Of a stretch of 64,000 nt of DNA, positions 53,876-62,970 are shown piece by piece. Source of the DNA: Paenibacillus peoriae. GTDB lineage: Bacteria > Bacillota > Bacilli > Paenibacillales > Paenibacillaceae. Under the pieces are notes generated by a model, which made no database searches, was not told the origin of the DNA, and worked only from the letters and a program-made list of their open reading frames with translations. Position numbers and translations under genes: made by a program. The stretch covers positions 4,535,001 to 4,599,000 of the forward strand of contig NZ_CP092831.1 of NCBI RefSeq assembly GCF_022531965.1, given 5' to 3'. Positions within the stretch are counted from its first letter, which is position 1; every line of letters starts with the position of its first letter.

Positions 53876-54985
53876 TCACTCCTTCTTGGATGCGCTTTCT
53901 ATTTTTCTATTCGTAGTAGCTGGATGTGCAATAACTGCGACAATTACGGCACTGATCCCGCCTGTAAGTTTTCCCACGATCATGGCAATCACCATATTCT
54001 TGTCCATTCCAGCTACAAAGCCAAGATGTCCTCCGAGAACGAAAGATCCACTGACAGCAAAGGCAATACTGATCACTTTTCCTCTGGGCTCCATCTCTTT
54101 AACTAAAGTGAAGGTAGGAATATTATGAGCAAGACTAGCCACAAGACCCGCAGTAGCCGATGGATCTATGTTTAGCAAACGTCCTGCCCGTTGAAGCGGA
54201 TTTTTAAATATTTTTGTAATCCAAGCAACCAACGGAAACGCACCAGCCAATACAATAGCAATCGTTCCAACCGTTTGCACACCGACAGACAACGGAGCCA
54301 TATTGGGAATAATCACAAATCCAGTTAAGGTTTCGACCCCAATCGCTGCCAAACCGACAAGGGATAGAAGCCTAATGCCGTTACCAAACCACTTGAACCA
54401 TCGGATCGTATACTCCGTAAATAGACGTAAACCCAGCATAATGATTATTGAAAGAAGCATGGGAATGATCAGATTTTTTAAAATCATAATCACGTCAAAT
54501 CCGGCGATCATTCCCCCTATGAAACAGCCAACGGGAATGGTACTAATACCGATCAAGATACCTTTTGCAAAATATGGATGATCCCCTTTTTCCAAAATGC
54601 CGAGGGCAACCGGAATCGTAAATACGAGCGTTGGGCCAAACATGGTCCCTAGAAAAACCCATGAAAACACGCCCGCTTGCTGGCTGTGCGCCATTTCTGC
54701 CGCAAGTGCGTATCCCCCCATATCTACCGCCAATATCGTATTAGCAAAGGATGCCGGATCGGCACCCATTGCCACATATAACGGTGAAACAATGGGGATC
54801 AACCACGCGGCCAGTACAGGGGCCAAGGAAACAATCCCTATCATGACCAGAGCAAGAGAGCCCATGGTCATAAACCCATTGTTGAAGGCTTGTCCCAAAC
54901 CCCAGCGATTTCCCAAACATTGATCCAATGCACCCAACACTAAAAAAAGAGCGATAACATACATCACAATATCGTTAATGGACAT
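53876..54985 (-). CDS. EutH-like permease
   Basis: A 369-residue membrane protein with about ten to eleven helices that matches the ethanolamine permease EutH family: MSINDIVMYVIALFLVLGALDQ, GNRWGLGQAFNNGFMTMG, DMGGYALAAEMA and the late LVASLAHNIPTFTLV. EutH normally sits in ethanolamine-utilisation operons, but no other eut gene is seen here. It lies between a Gfo/Idh oxidoreductase and a beta-glucoside PTS and ends three bases before the PTS start. A small-molecule product or cosubstrate of the sugar pathway may be its cargo; that is inference. Confidence 0.87.
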   Translation of the reverse strand: MSINDIVMYVIALFLVLGALDQCLGNRWGLGQAFNNGFMTMGSLALVMIGIVSLAPVLAAWLIPIVSPLYVAMGADPASFANTILAVDMGGYALAAEMAHSQQAGVFSWVFLGTMFGPTLVFTIPVALGILEKGDHPYFAKGILIGISTIPVGCFIGGMIAGFDVIMILKNLIIPMLLSIIIMLGLRLFTEYTIRWFKWFGNGIRLLSLVGLAAIGVETLTGFVIIPNMAPLSVGVQTVGTIAIVLAGAFPLVAWITKIFKNPLQRAGRLLNIDPSATAGLVASLAHNIPTFTLVKEMEPRGKVISIAFAVSGSFVLGGHLGFVAGMDKNMVIAMIVGKLTGGISAVIVAVIAHPATTNRKIESASKKE

Positions 54986-54996
54986 CCTGTTGCCTC

Positions 54997-56031
54997 TTAA
55001 TACACATGAACTTTATGATTTTCTGCGCTGTCATAGGTGTCGAATACAAGCTGAAGGGTCTTGATATTGTCGTGACCACTCGTTTGAAATTCTTTTCCCG
55101 TGTTGAGGCAATCTATAAAATGAGCCTGTAGCTTTTTATGGCTTTCCTCATAGTTTAATTCAGTCTTTTCAACCAATACTTTTTCGACTCCCTGATTATT
55201 AATGAGACATAATTTACCTGTGTTGTACAGTTTTAGGGTAGCCTCATCGCCTTCAATCACCAGTTGTTCTTTATGATCGGGAAGAACCTGTTCCGACAGC
55301 TGCCCATCCAGTTCCCTGCGAGTCGCCCAGCTCATGTCCATAAGACCGAAATAATGTTCATAACCTAACATGATAATGCCCGTGTCTTCTCCTTGTGTGT
55401 ATGGACTGACCCGCTTGGTTTCCGCATACAAACGCCGAGGTTCACCGAATAAGAAACGCCAAGTATCCAGCCAATGAACTCCCATTTCATAAAACAAAAG
55501 CTTGGGCATATCTCTGAAAAATGGCTGCGGCAGCTCTTTTTCCGGAGCAAACCTCGGTGAATAAAAATCGGTATGCGTATAACGTATAACATTCATATTT
55601 CCAACGATATTCTCTGCCAGCAATTTTTTTATAATTTGAAAAGGTTCAAGCCAACGCCAATTTTCTGTCACCATAAGTCTGACTCCTGCTGCTTCAGCAA
55701 TACTTACTATCTGCTCAGCTTCCTCAACAGAACGGGCAAAAGGTTTTTGGCACATAATATGTTTTCCGGCTGCGGCCGCCAGTCGAACCAGTTCCAGATG
55801 TGTCTCAGGAGGTGTAATGATGTCCACGACATCAATATCCGCTTCGCTTAGCATCTCCTCCAGGCTGGTATAACAATATTCAGTAGGGACATGGAATTGA
55901 TCTGCTTTTTCAAAAAGTAAGCCTTTATTTCGATCACAAAATCCTTTGATTTCTGCATCCGAGATAAACTGCCATGCTTTGATATGTTTCTCCGACCAAT
56001 ATCCCGTTCCAATAACGCCGATTTTCCACAT
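54997..56031 (-). CDS. Gfo/Idh/MocA oxidoreductase of the DUF4038 operon
   Basis: A 344-residue NAD(P)-dependent oxidoreductase. KIGVIGTGYWSEKHIKAW is the Rossmann motif and CQKPFARS replaces the usual EKP with QKP while keeping the catalytic lysine position. NWRWLEPF and the later LFYEMGVHWLDTW are family features. It likely oxidises or reduces a sugar or glycoside carbon, perhaps preparing the substrate for the DUF4038 protein encoded just upstream. The short gaps on both sides show an operon. Confidence 0.9.
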   Translation of the reverse strand: MWKIGVIGTGYWSEKHIKAWQFISDAEIKGFCDRNKGLLFEKADQFHVPTEYCYTSLEEMLSEADIDVVDIITPPETHLELVRLAAAAGKHIMCQKPFARSVEEAEQIVSIAEAAGVRLMVTENWRWLEPFQIIKKLLAENIVGNMNVIRYTHTDFYSPRFAPEKELPQPFFRDMPKLLFYEMGVHWLDTWRFLFGEPRRLYAETKRVSPYTQGEDTGIIMLGYEHYFGLMDMSWATRRELDGQLSEQVLPDHKEQLVIEGDEATLKLYNTGKLCLINNQGVEKVLVEKTELNYEESHKKLQAHFIDCLNTGKEFQTSGHDNIKTLQLVFDTYDSAENHKVHVY

Positions 56032-56064
56032 GTTGCTTCACTCCATCCACATTCTTCTCTGTTT

Positions 56065-57345
56065 TTATTTCGTTCCGATGATTACAACATCACTTTCAAA
56101 GCTGTGCATGTCTAGCACCGATTGATCCTTTTGGACGGACACGTCGGTTTGAGCAAACCGCTTCCCGGCTAAATCAATCGTTGTAAACTTGTATTCCTGC
56201 ACGTTGATACTTAGTCGTACCTTTGTGTTAACCGGGACATACAACACAATGGTATTCTCGTTCCCCGCAGCTCTGATTTCCTCTGTCTTGTTTAAAACAA
56301 TATCCAACGGCTTTACGCCAATCAGGTTGTACATTTCAAACAGATATTTAATAAAGGAATAATCCCATGCGCCCTCAAATTGCAATGCAGTTCTCCAATC
56401 ATAGGGACTATCGAATCCTTCCCCTTCTACAATGCCGAATTTCTTTCCTTTCTTGTGCCAGCTCCAAATGCCATGCGCTCCGTAGGTAATGCCCGCACCC
56501 CCGCCTGCAAGGAGGCTTTGCCATGCCGCTTTTCTGGCATCCAGTGCTGTGTATCTGCCATACACATTGCGGCTGTAACTAATTTGTTCATAACATGGCT
56601 CTCCATTAATGACAGGCCGTATATCCGGCTTATAATAGAAATGTTGAGCAATCTCATGGGCTACATGTTGGAACTCGGAATTATGTCCTGATTGATACAT
56701 ATAGAATCCAAGACCCTGGTGTTTCTCAAAGGCTGGAGGAATTTCTCTCAATCTTCCTTGAATATGCAGCGTAGTTAAGCTTGCAGGGCTTAATTGTTGT
56801 ACAATATCCAGTGCTTTTAAATAATAGGAATTGGCACGTTCGGTCGGAAAATCACTATCCCCGCTAATCAGAAAAATAGGATCAAATGGAGAAAAACGGT
56901 TTACCACGTACGTTACATAGGGTTCAACGCATTCAAACGGCATTTTATTACCTTTTTGGAACATCTCAGCCCATGTATCCGGCACATAGTTACACCACAA
57001 CAGAACCAGTGCTGGAACAAATCCACACTCTGTAGCCATCTTCAACATGATTTCTGCCCGGTCAAAATAAGCTTCGTTTAATGTATGGTAGTCGAAATCC
57101 CCATTTTCCATTAATGCAAACGGCTGTAGATTCAGATCCGATTCACTTGCGTCCCATTGTCGGAGTATGTTGATTTGCAACACATTGAAACCTTGCATCT
57201 TCCGATAGTCAAGATAATCGCTCCACTCCTCTATCGTCGCGTTGGTAAATACACTCCACACCGTATCTGCCAAATAAAAAAAAGGTTTTTCCTCTTTGGT
57301 AAAACTTCTTTGATTTTCAGCCATGTTTAAACTCAAATGAATCAC
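56065..57345 (-). CDS. DUF4038 glycoside hydrolase-like protein
   Basis: A 426-residue cytoplasmic protein with the DUF4038 (apiosidase-like) TIM-barrel pattern: FFYLADTVWSVFTNATIEEWSDYL near the start, FLISGDSDF, PVINGEPCYEQ with a candidate catalytic glutamate, GGGAGITYGAHGIWSW, and a C-terminal beta-sandwich (ENTIVLYVPVNTKV). It probably cleaves a glycosidic bond in the imported compound. The frame opens at 57384, but the GTG at 57345 after AGAGG is the better start. It is the first gene of the operon, divergent from a LacI-type regulator. Confidence 0.82.
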   Translation of the reverse strand: MIHLSLNMAENQRSFTKEEKPFFYLADTVWSVFTNATIEEWSDYLDYRKMQGFNVLQINILRQWDASESDLNLQPFALMENGDFDYHTLNEAYFDRAEIMLKMATECGFVPALVLLWCNYVPDTWAEMFQKGNKMPFECVEPYVTYVVNRFSPFDPIFLISGDSDFPTERANSYYLKALDIVQQLSPASLTTLHIQGRLREIPPAFEKHQGLGFYMYQSGHNSEFQHVAHEIAQHFYYKPDIRPVINGEPCYEQISYSRNVYGRYTALDARKAAWQSLLAGGGAGITYGAHGIWSWHKKGKKFGIVEGEGFDSPYDWRTALQFEGAWDYSFIKYLFEMYNLIGVKPLDIVLNKTEEIRAAGNENTIVLYVPVNTKVRLSINVQEYKFTTIDLAGKRFAQTDVSVQKDQSVLDMHSFESDVVIIGTK

Positions 57346-57504
57346 CGTTCCTCTCTTGCTGTATGCGCAAAATTCTCTAAACAAAACTAAATAAAAAACT
57401 AAACTTATGTGTTTTTTACGTGAAATAAACTAAATTAGAGCGCTTTACACTTGAATATTAACATTATAAATTATAAAAGGTCAACAAATTTTTACTTTTA
57501 GTTA

Positions 57505-57534
57505 TTTAGTTTAGTTTAGTTTATAAGCTAAACT
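57505..57534. promoter_or_regulatory. Candidate LacI-family operator
   Basis: AGTTTATAAGCTAAACT (57518-57534) is a perfect 6-5-6 palindrome, preceded by three TTTAG repeats from 57505. It covers the presumed -35 of the regulator gene, whose -10 TATAAT is at 57552-57557. More AAACTAAA copies lie at 57385-57435 near the divergent operon. Confidence 0.6.
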
Positions 57535-57589
57535 TTCTTGCTGAGTAATGATATAATTTATGTAGTTTAGTTCAATAGGGGGTTCCACA

Positions 57590-58618
57590 TTGAAAATTGA
57601 TGATATTGCAAGGCTTGCAGGTGTTTCTAAATCTGCTGTTTCTCTTGCTTTTAATAACAAACCCGGAGTCAGTGAAGAAACCAAGGAGCACATTCTAAAA
57701 ATAGCCCAAGAGCATGGATATAAACCACGCACCATGAAGACAAACAAGGAAGCCATTAAAAATCATCATGTGATTCGTTTTGTGGCCTGTAAAAATACAG
57801 ACATCGTAACAGAGCACTATGATTCACTTCCATTTTTTAACGAATTAATTCATCATATTACCAATCAGGTGAGAGAACATGGAAACACCTTGATTTTTTC
57901 GTCTTTTGATAGCCATAGCCTCGAAGAAGAATTATCTACTTTGGAAAAAGATCAGCCCTCTTCAGGCATACTTCTACTTGGCACCAATTTAACTTCCGAG
58001 ATTATTCATTCCATACAATCCATTCATTCCAATATTGTTATTTTGGATACTTGCTTTGAACACGTCGATGCCAGTTTCGTATCTATTAATAACTATCTCG
58101 GTGGGTATCAGGCAGGCCAATATTTAATTCAGTCAGGACACAGAAAGATAGGATACGTACAATCCAGTACCAGAATTCTGAACTTTAAAAAACGAAAGGA
58201 AGGGTTTATGGCGGCTTTAGAGGAGCACAATCTTTCCATAGAAAATGGGCTTACATTTGATATGCATCCCATGCTTGTGATGTCACAGGACGCATTTAGA
58301 ACAGCTATTCATGAATTGGACGAGCTACCTTCGGCCCTATTTTGCGAAAATGATTATATGGCGATCAGTGCCATTAAAACGTTTCAGGAAATGAACATTC
58401 GAGTGCCTGAACAAATTTCCATCATGGGCTTTGATAATATACATGAAGCGAAGGTCATTAGCCCGGAACTCACAACCATTCATGTGAAAAAGGATATTTT
58501 GGCCCGAACGGCTGTAAACTTGCTTATGGAGAGGCTTAACCATCATCAGGGGCATCATACTCAGGTTCTTGTGAATACAGAGGTTATTGAAAGAAGGTCT
58601 TGTTTAGTCACAGAATGA
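57590..58618 (+). CDS. LacI family regulator
   Basis: A 342-residue LacI/GalR-type regulator. DIARLAGVSKSAVSLAFNNK is the helix-turn-helix and VSEETKEHILKIAQEHGYKP the hinge. A periplasmic-binding-protein-like sensor domain follows (DTCFEHVDASFVSINNYLGG, GHRKIGYVQSS, ALFCENDYMAISAIK). The start is a TTG at 57590 after AGGGGG. Being divergent from the DUF4038/Gfo-Idh/EutH/PTS genes, with a palindrome between them, it most likely represses that operon and itself until the sugar is present. Confidence 0.92.
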   Translation: MKIDDIARLAGVSKSAVSLAFNNKPGVSEETKEHILKIAQEHGYKPRTMKTNKEAIKNHHVIRFVACKNTDIVTEHYDSLPFFNELIHHITNQVREHGNTLIFSSFDSHSLEEELSTLEKDQPSSGILLLGTNLTSEIIHSIQSIHSNIVILDTCFEHVDASFVSINNYLGGYQAGQYLIQSGHRKIGYVQSSTRILNFKKRKEGFMAALEEHNLSIENGLTFDMHPMLVMSQDAFRTAIHELDELPSALFCENDYMAISAIKTFQEMNIRVPEQISIMGFDNIHEAKVISPELTTIHVKKDILARTAVNLLMERLNHHQGHHTQVLVNTEVIERRSCLVTE

Positions 58619-58675
58619 CCTATGATATGGTGCACGAAATGGGGTAATAGAGAAGATAAGAATGGGGGGATCATC

Positions 58676-58894
58676 ATGATATATGATTATTTATGGTGGG
58701 CAGGTGCCACATGCATAATACTGGCTATTATATTAAGTGGAACAGGGGTCAGCGGTGACCGCATGCGGGCTAACTTTTATGTTGAACAGGCAGCTGATCC
58801 CGAGGGGAAAGATAGAAAAAACAGATGGAAATGGTCCTTTATTTTTATGATCATTGGTTTATTATTGCTTGCTCTCTCTATGATTTTAGAATAA
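58676..58894 (+). CDS. DUF5316 family small membrane protein
   Basis: A 72-residue protein with two membrane helices (residues about 5-22 and 50-69) separated by a polar stretch containing GTGVSGDRMRANF, a feature of the DUF5316 family. No function is known. The ATG at 58676 follows GGGGGG by six bases; the frame opens at 58622. A short GC-rich terminator begins right after the stop. Confidence 0.72.
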   Translation: MIYDYLWWAGATCIILAIILSGTGVSGDRMRANFYVEQAADPEGKDRKNRWKWSFIFMIIGLLLLALSMILE

Positions 58895-58895
58895 A

Positions 58896-58917
58896 GCCGC
58901 CATATTGGCGGCCTTTT
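58896..58917 (+). terminator. Terminator after the DUF5316 gene
   Basis: GCCGCC (58896-58901) pairs with GGCGGC (58907-58912) across a five-base loop, followed by CTTTT. Confidence 0.8.
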
Positions 58918-58956
58918 CTATTATCGGATTCCATATTGGACATTTCCAATTTCTCG

Positions 58957-59862
58957 TCATTCGTTGAAATCTTCCTCTGTCAAATCCATATTTACGCTCG
59001 CAGCAGTTCGACTGCCGTCGGCCGCGGCAAAAATCAACTGAGAAGGCATGAAGTACGATGAATCCCCAGCAGCATATACACCAGGTATGGAGGTTCTCCC
59101 CGCTTCATCCGTCTTGATCCCGCCCGACTCCGTTCTTTCACAGCCCAAATGTTCTCCAAACGGTGCACTTTGTACAAACTGGGGAGTCACGAAGCCGCCG
59201 ATCCTCGGGACTTGAGTGCCATCCGTAAAGCGCACGTGCTCAAGCTTTCCATTGTGGCCGATGAACGCCGCAACAGGTTGCTCTATTACTACTATCCCCT
59301 TGGATTGAAGCCGTTCTTTTTGCTCGTCCGACAGGGATGCATGACCGTTCGTACAGACGATCAAATCCTTGCTCCAATTAAGGAGTAGTTTGGCTGTATG
59401 AAATATAGCCGCCGATTCAGAGACAAGGACAAGCGGTTGATCCCGCAGCTCCCAACCGTCGCAATAAGGGCAATTAAACAAACTTTTCCCGTATAACGGA
59501 TAAAAACCTTCGATCTTGGGGAATATCTCCTTCACGCCCGTCGCTAATATCAATTTTCGCGCTTGAACGCGAAGGCCTGACGAATCAAACCCCTCAAATC
59601 CGGATACGTTTTTCATAATCGAAACAACCTCGGTTTGCAAATGATGAACAGACGGATAACGCAGCACTTCCTCATAAGCTACACGGCGGAACTCAGATGG
59701 CGTTACGCCATCTCTTGTAATAAAACCGTGCGACGCATGCGTAACCGCATTTCTGGGCCGATTATTATCAATCAAGGCCACACTTCTCCTTGCCCTGCCC
59801 AGCACGAGGGCTGCATTCAACCCAGCAGGCCCTCCGCCAATAATAGCGCAATCGTATAGCAT
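58957..59862 (-). CDS. Thioredoxin reductase-like flavoprotein
   Basis: A 301-residue FAD/NAD(P)H oxidoreductase. CAIIGGGPAGLNAALVLGRA is the FAD-binding motif, LILATGVKEIFP the second, CPYCDG (Cys131, Cys134) the redox disulfide with a CxxC of thioredoxin-reductase type, and PGVYAAGDSS the terminal FAD motif. The short form without a thioredoxin-like domain suggests reduction of a small disulfide, or of a thioredoxin or bacilliredoxin-like partner. The start at 59862 follows AAGGAG by nine bases. An Rrf2 regulator gene lies 114 bases upstream on the same strand and may control it. Confidence 0.9.
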   Translation of the reverse strand: MLYDCAIIGGGPAGLNAALVLGRARRSVALIDNNRPRNAVTHASHGFITRDGVTPSEFRRVAYEEVLRYPSVHHLQTEVVSIMKNVSGFEGFDSSGLRVQARKLILATGVKEIFPKIEGFYPLYGKSLFNCPYCDGWELRDQPLVLVSESAAIFHTAKLLLNWSKDLIVCTNGHASLSDEQKERLQSKGIVVIEQPVAAFIGHNGKLEHVRFTDGTQVPRIGGFVTPQFVQSAPFGEHLGCERTESGGIKTDEAGRTSIPGVYAAGDSSYFMPSQLIFAAADGSRTAASVNMDLTEEDFNE

Positions 59863-59976
59863 AACACCCAACTCCTTTTAAAAGATATTAAAGACTCTTT
59901 ATGTCTGCGATAGAACCAAAAAAACACCGTTTTACATAACTGGCAACCACCCTCTTTCTATATAAAATCGCTCACT

Positions 59977-60375
59977 TTACACTTGTGCTTGCTTTTGCGC
60001 CAAATCGACCAATTTCGTATTTTTTAGATGTCGTTCCATTTTCTCCTCTGCTTCCCTCATTACAGCTTGAATCAGGCACTCAGAACCGTGGACGAAATCA
60101 CATTCAAACAAAGAATTCGTACCTTCAATGGCATGGATAATATCCAAAAAAGTAATATCATCTTTATGACGGGATAGGCGATAACCTCCATTGGCTCCAG
60201 AAACGGATTCGATCATTCCAGCCTTCACAAGCCTCGTCAAAATTTTTGAAAGATAAGTTGGTGAAACATTTTGGGATTCAGCCAGTTGCTGAACACCTAC
60301 CGGCTTAACCGACGAATCAGTAACGAGCATGAGCATAGTGTGCAGAGCATAATTCGTTGCTTTTGTAAATTTCAT
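59977..60375 (-). CDS. Rrf2 family regulator
   Basis: A 132-residue Rrf2 protein: KFTKATNYALHTMLML, then the winged helix (LAESQNVSPTYLSKILTRL, GYRLSR) and ITFLDIIHAIEGTNSLFECD. It has only two cysteines (92 and 100) rather than the three that hold an Fe-S cluster in IscR and NsrR, so it may sense thiol or redox state in another way. It precedes the thioredoxin-reductase-like gene and is divergent from the PRD regulator. Confidence 0.9.
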   Translation of the reverse strand: MKFTKATNYALHTMLMLVTDSSVKPVGVQQLAESQNVSPTYLSKILTRLVKAGMIESVSGANGGYRLSRHKDDITFLDIIHAIEGTNSLFECDFVHGSECLIQAVMREAEEKMERHLKNTKLVDLAQKQAQV

Positions 60376-60534
60376 AACTACACCTCAATCAAAGACTTAT
60401 TGTATCTACTATATCGCCGAATCTGCGAGTGTGTCAAGATCATCTAGGATTCACGCTGTTGTCAACCCTTCTTTTGGTTACGCTCTAACCGTTGTATACT
60501 GTTCATCAGAAACAGCTAAGAGAGGGGGCTCGTT

Positions 60535-62460
60535 GTGCGTATTTTTGATATTCTTCGTATATTGGTTGCTGAACAGATGGTCAAAGGAGCACACTTGGCA
60601 ATTGCATTGAAGGTATCTTCTCGAACGATACGAACGGATTTAAAGGAATTGGGTGCGCTGTTGTCGAAGCATGGAGCAGCAGTTAAACCCCTTAAAGGAA
60701 CAGGCTACAAGCTAGAGATTCGGGACGAACAAGCATTTCATCATCTGCTGAAGCAATTAAAGGATGATGAAAATAATGGGCCCTATCCATTAGCGAGTTC
60801 TTCTGAAGCTAGAAATCGTTTTTTAATGAAAAAGCTATTGCTTACCAATGCATATGTCAAACTTGATGATTTAGCCGAGATCCTGTATGTTAGTCGATCC
60901 ACTTTACAGAATGACCTCAAAGAACTGCGCAAGCTGCTGGCAACTTACGGACTATCTCTGGAGAATAAACCCTATCATGGTATTCGAGTCAAAGGGAATG
61001 AGGCCAAGCTGCGTTATTGCATTTCCGACTATATATTCAGTAGGACAGATGAGATAGGCGAGCAGCAGATGTCCCACCCTCCTCTGATCTCTAACGAAGA
61101 GATGGAATTCATAAGAGAAGTGATTCTGGATCGTATTGAGATCCATGATATTCAGTTATCGGACATTGCCCTGAACAATCTGGTCATTCATATTGCTATA
61201 GCATGTAAGCGAATTCGTGAAGAAAGGTATGTGTCGTATTATCCGCAAGAGATGAAAAAAATCGAAGCGCAAAAAGAGTTTAGGGTGGCGACTGAGATCG
61301 TATCCGCCTTGGAACAAAACATGAAGCCCTCCTTTCCACTTGTTGAAGTTGCGTACATTGCTGTTCACCTGTTGGGTGTAAGGACCGTCGTTAGTGCACG
61401 TATGGATGAAGTGGAGATTAAAAAGATCATTGATAAAGATATCTACGAACTGACTATCGAAATACTAGACCAAATTGATCAGCAGTTGAAGATGAACATT
61501 CAACACGATCAAGAATTGCTGATTGCATTTTGCCTTCACCTCAAACCAGTGATCAACCGTTATCAATACGGAATGAATTTGCGTAATCCTATGCTGGATG
61601 AAATCAAAGCCAATTACCCGCTTGCCTTTGAAGCAGGTATCATTGCTGCGGAGGTCATCAAGCAGCGGCTTCATATACACATCGAGGAAAATGAAATTGG
61701 ATATTTAGCCATTCATATCGGAGTCGCGATGGAAAGAAAGAAAATGGAGGATGCACCCAAAAGATGTATGATCGTATGTGCTTCTGGACTCGGCAGTGCT
61801 AAGCTGCTGTATTATAAGCTTCAATCGGTCTTCGGTTCAAGGTTGGATATCGTGGGAACCACTGAACTTTATAAGCTGAAACAAATGCCGTTGGATACAC
61901 TGGACTTTGTCATTAGCACGATCCCTATTTCAGAACCGCTTTCTATCCCTATGATCCATGTGAGTACATTTTTGGGCAGTTCTGATATTACTAAAATTGA
62001 ACAAGCCATTTCTGAGGTCAGACTTCCTGCTGTGCAGTATGTACGAAAAAAATTGGTCTTCCTTCAGCAGAAGTTTGAGAACAAACTCCAAGTGCTTGAA
62101 TTTATAGCCGAAAAAATACACGAAGCAGATCTTGTAAAAGGCCCTCTACTGCAATCCGTGATAGAGCGTGAAGCCGTTTCCCCCACTTCATTTGGCAACT
62201 TGGTCGCGATCCCGCATCCGATGGAACCTTTCGCAGATTCCACATTTTGGGCCATCTGTACATTACAAAAAGCAATCGATTGGGATGGCAAGCCGGTACA
62301 GTTTATTTGTATGCTCTGTATACAGCGTACGAAATCAGAAGATTTACAGACTATGTATCATATCTTGCTTGAAATTTTAAATAATGAACAGCTCGTCCAG
62401 CAGCTTATTCGCTGCAAAACGTATACAGAATTCATAGAAGTGTTGCATAAAAATAGTTGA
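60535..62460 (+). CDS. PRD-containing BglG/LicR-type transcription activator
   Basis: A 641-residue modular regulator: two helix-turn-helix domains (KVSSRTIRTDLKEL, LYVSRSTLQNDLKEL), PRD1 (about 185-285) and PRD2 (about 290-405) with conserved histidines in LVIHIAIAC and YLAIHIGVAM. An EIIB-like domain with CASGLGSAKLL (Cys near 415) and an EIIA domain with IPHPMEP (His near 560) follow. PTS enzymes phosphorylate these sites to tune activity. The downstream IIA and IIC genes are the expected targets. The start is a GTG at 60535 after GAGGGGG. Confidence 0.92.
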   Translation: MRIFDILRILVAEQMVKGAHLAIALKVSSRTIRTDLKELGALLSKHGAAVKPLKGTGYKLEIRDEQAFHHLLKQLKDDENNGPYPLASSSEARNRFLMKKLLLTNAYVKLDDLAEILYVSRSTLQNDLKELRKLLATYGLSLENKPYHGIRVKGNEAKLRYCISDYIFSRTDEIGEQQMSHPPLISNEEMEFIREVILDRIEIHDIQLSDIALNNLVIHIAIACKRIREERYVSYYPQEMKKIEAQKEFRVATEIVSALEQNMKPSFPLVEVAYIAVHLLGVRTVVSARMDEVEIKKIIDKDIYELTIEILDQIDQQLKMNIQHDQELLIAFCLHLKPVINRYQYGMNLRNPMLDEIKANYPLAFEAGIIAAEVIKQRLHIHIEENEIGYLAIHIGVAMERKKMEDAPKRCMIVCASGLGSAKLLYYKLQSVFGSRLDIVGTTELYKLKQMPLDTLDFVISTIPISEPLSIPMIHVSTFLGSSDITKIEQAISEVRLPAVQYVRKKLVFLQQKFENKLQVLEFIAEKIHEADLVKGPLLQSVIEREAVSPTSFGNLVAIPHPMEPFADSTFWAICTLQKAIDWDGKPVQFICMLCIQRTKSEDLQTMYHILLEILNNEQLVQQLIRCKTYTEFIEVLHKNS

Positions 62461-62583
62461 ACATAAGGAGTATGAAGAACGATTGATTTCCGTTAAGAAG
62501 AAGAAATAATGTGTGTTATGTTGAAAGCGATTCCAAATTATAATAGCCATACGAACGAGATGATTGAAAGGAGAGAGGATCAC

Positions 62584-62952
62584 GTGAATCATGATGAATC
62601 TACAGAACACGACGTGAACATGGAGGACATGGATGATACAGAGATTGTATTCCAAATTATATTATACGCAGGGAATGCACGCAGCTCCGCCATGGAGGCG
62701 ATTGAGCTTGCAAAGGCGGGGAAATTTCGTGAAGCCAAAGAAGAATTAGCCTCAGCAAAAAAAGAACTGGTGTCCTCCCACAAGATTCAAACCAGAATCA
62801 TCCGTAAGGAAGCAGCGGGTGAAAAAACAGAGATGTCTGTCATGATGGTACATGCTCAAGATCATTTGATGAATGCACTCACCATTCGCGATATGGCCTC
62901 AGAGTTTGTAGACCTGTATGAACGCATGGATCAATTCGTACCGAAATCGTAG
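62584..62952 (+). CDS. PTS lactose/cellobiose-type EIIA
   Basis: A 122-residue all-helical EIIA protein of the Lac/Cel family. An acidic N-terminal extension precedes the core, which runs from IVFQIILYAGNARSSAMEAI to the end. MVHAQDHLMNAL carries the phosphorylated histidine near residue 90 and the Asp that binds the trimer's metal. The GTG at 62584 after GGAGAGAGG is preferred over the upstream ATG codons of the open frame. It transfers phosphate to an EIIB that is not in this window and must be encoded downstream or elsewhere. Confidence 0.92.
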   Translation: MNHDESTEHDVNMEDMDDTEIVFQIILYAGNARSSAMEAIELAKAGKFREAKEELASAKKELVSSHKIQTRIIRKEAAGEKTEMSVMMVHAQDHLMNALTIRDMASEFVDLYERMDQFVPKS

Positions 62953-62970
62953 AGGGAGGGACGCTATCCC

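Noticed and set aside
57430..57452. A catabolite-responsive element (cre) upstream of the DUF4038 operon
   Set aside because: The AAAGCGCT core is present on the minus strand, but the flanks miss the consensus at three positions or need an inserted base.
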